The notes under the pieces were generated by a model. That model was not told the origin of the DNA, searched no databases, and worked only from the letters and a program-made list of their open reading frames with translations. The position numbers were made by a program, and so were the translations under genes. This document shows positions 41,314 through 41,339 of a DNA stretch of 41,339 bases, one piece after another; positions within the stretch are counted from its first letter, which is position 1; each line of letters begins with the position of its first letter. The stretch lies in the NCBI GenBank assembly GCA_021779665.1, contig JAJYAG010000039.1, positions 1 through 41,339 of the forward strand, given 5' to 3'. The DNA comes from Bacteroidota bacterium (GTDB lineage Bacteria > Bacteroidota > Bacteroidia > Bacteroidales > JAAUTT01).

Positions 41314-41339
41314 ATGCAAAATACGTTTAAAGCAGAACT
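41314..41339 (+). CDS. Start of a downstream gene, cut by the window edge
   Basis: An ATG at 41314 opens a frame (MQNTFKAE) that runs to the last base, 27 bases after yajC. Only eight codons are visible. In many Bacteroidota a YbbR/CdaR-like gene follows nusB-yajC, which is the expected product by gene order alone; the residues do not identify it. Confidence 0.3.

Overview
The window reads as a chromosomal segment of a Bacteroidota bacterium, probably class Bacteroidia and possibly an environmental Marinilabiliales-type lineage (the order is inference). Evidence: a SusC/SusD pair, a type IX secretion plug (DUF5103) protein, a FeoA-FeoB fusion, a DUF3276 PUR-like protein, an N-terminally extended NusB beside YajC, many short lipoproteins, and promoter boxes of the TAnnTTTG type with no Shine-Dalgarno pattern. 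I see no phage genes, intact insertion sequence, CRISPR array, rRNA or tRNA.

Layout. 1-9.9 kb: leftward metabolic genes (dihydrolipoyl dehydrogenase, a His-rich metal exporter, a TlpA-like lipoprotein, MeaB, an E2 acyltransferase) interrupted by a rightward patatin/outer-membrane-barrel protein and a glycosyltransferase. 10-18.5 kb: a glycosyltransferase fused to a degenerate sugar-phosphate transferase, a rightward run of small envelope proteins (RDD, lipoprotein, DUF2007/zinc ribbon, YD-repeat lipoprotein), then a leftward group with the T9SS plug protein translationally coupled to a DUF1080-plus-PHP-like protein. 18.7-24 kb: ornithine carbamoyltransferase, an RRM RNA-binding protein with a long structured leader, and a leftward iron/metal group (FeoAB, Cys-rich Feo partner, HMA lipoprotein, DUF456). 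24-38.7 kb: an uptake locus with a membrane-anchored GH31 enzyme, a PKD lipoprotein, SusC, SusD, a PhoPQ-activated-type hydrolase, two neutral-ceramidase-like proteins and an alpha/beta esterase. 38.9 kb to the end: thiamine-binding protein, DUF3276 protein, NusB and YajC.

Most unusual points: (1) four tandem heptanucleotide arrays, each at the 3' end of a leftward gene, three of which contain the stop codon in the same register; (2) a SusCD locus surrounded by ceramidase-, esterase- and GH31-type enzymes that carry N-terminal membrane anchors, which could be a glycolipid or N-acyl lipid utilisation system; (3) a second ceramidase paralogue that gained two calcium-loop motifs and appears to have lost its catalytic serine; (4) a long-range inverted repeat whose right arm covers the translation start region of the RRM gene; (5) a GT2 fused to a phosphosugar-transferase remnant lacking its catalytic core. 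All functions are assigned from motifs and recalled family knowledge; no database search was run.
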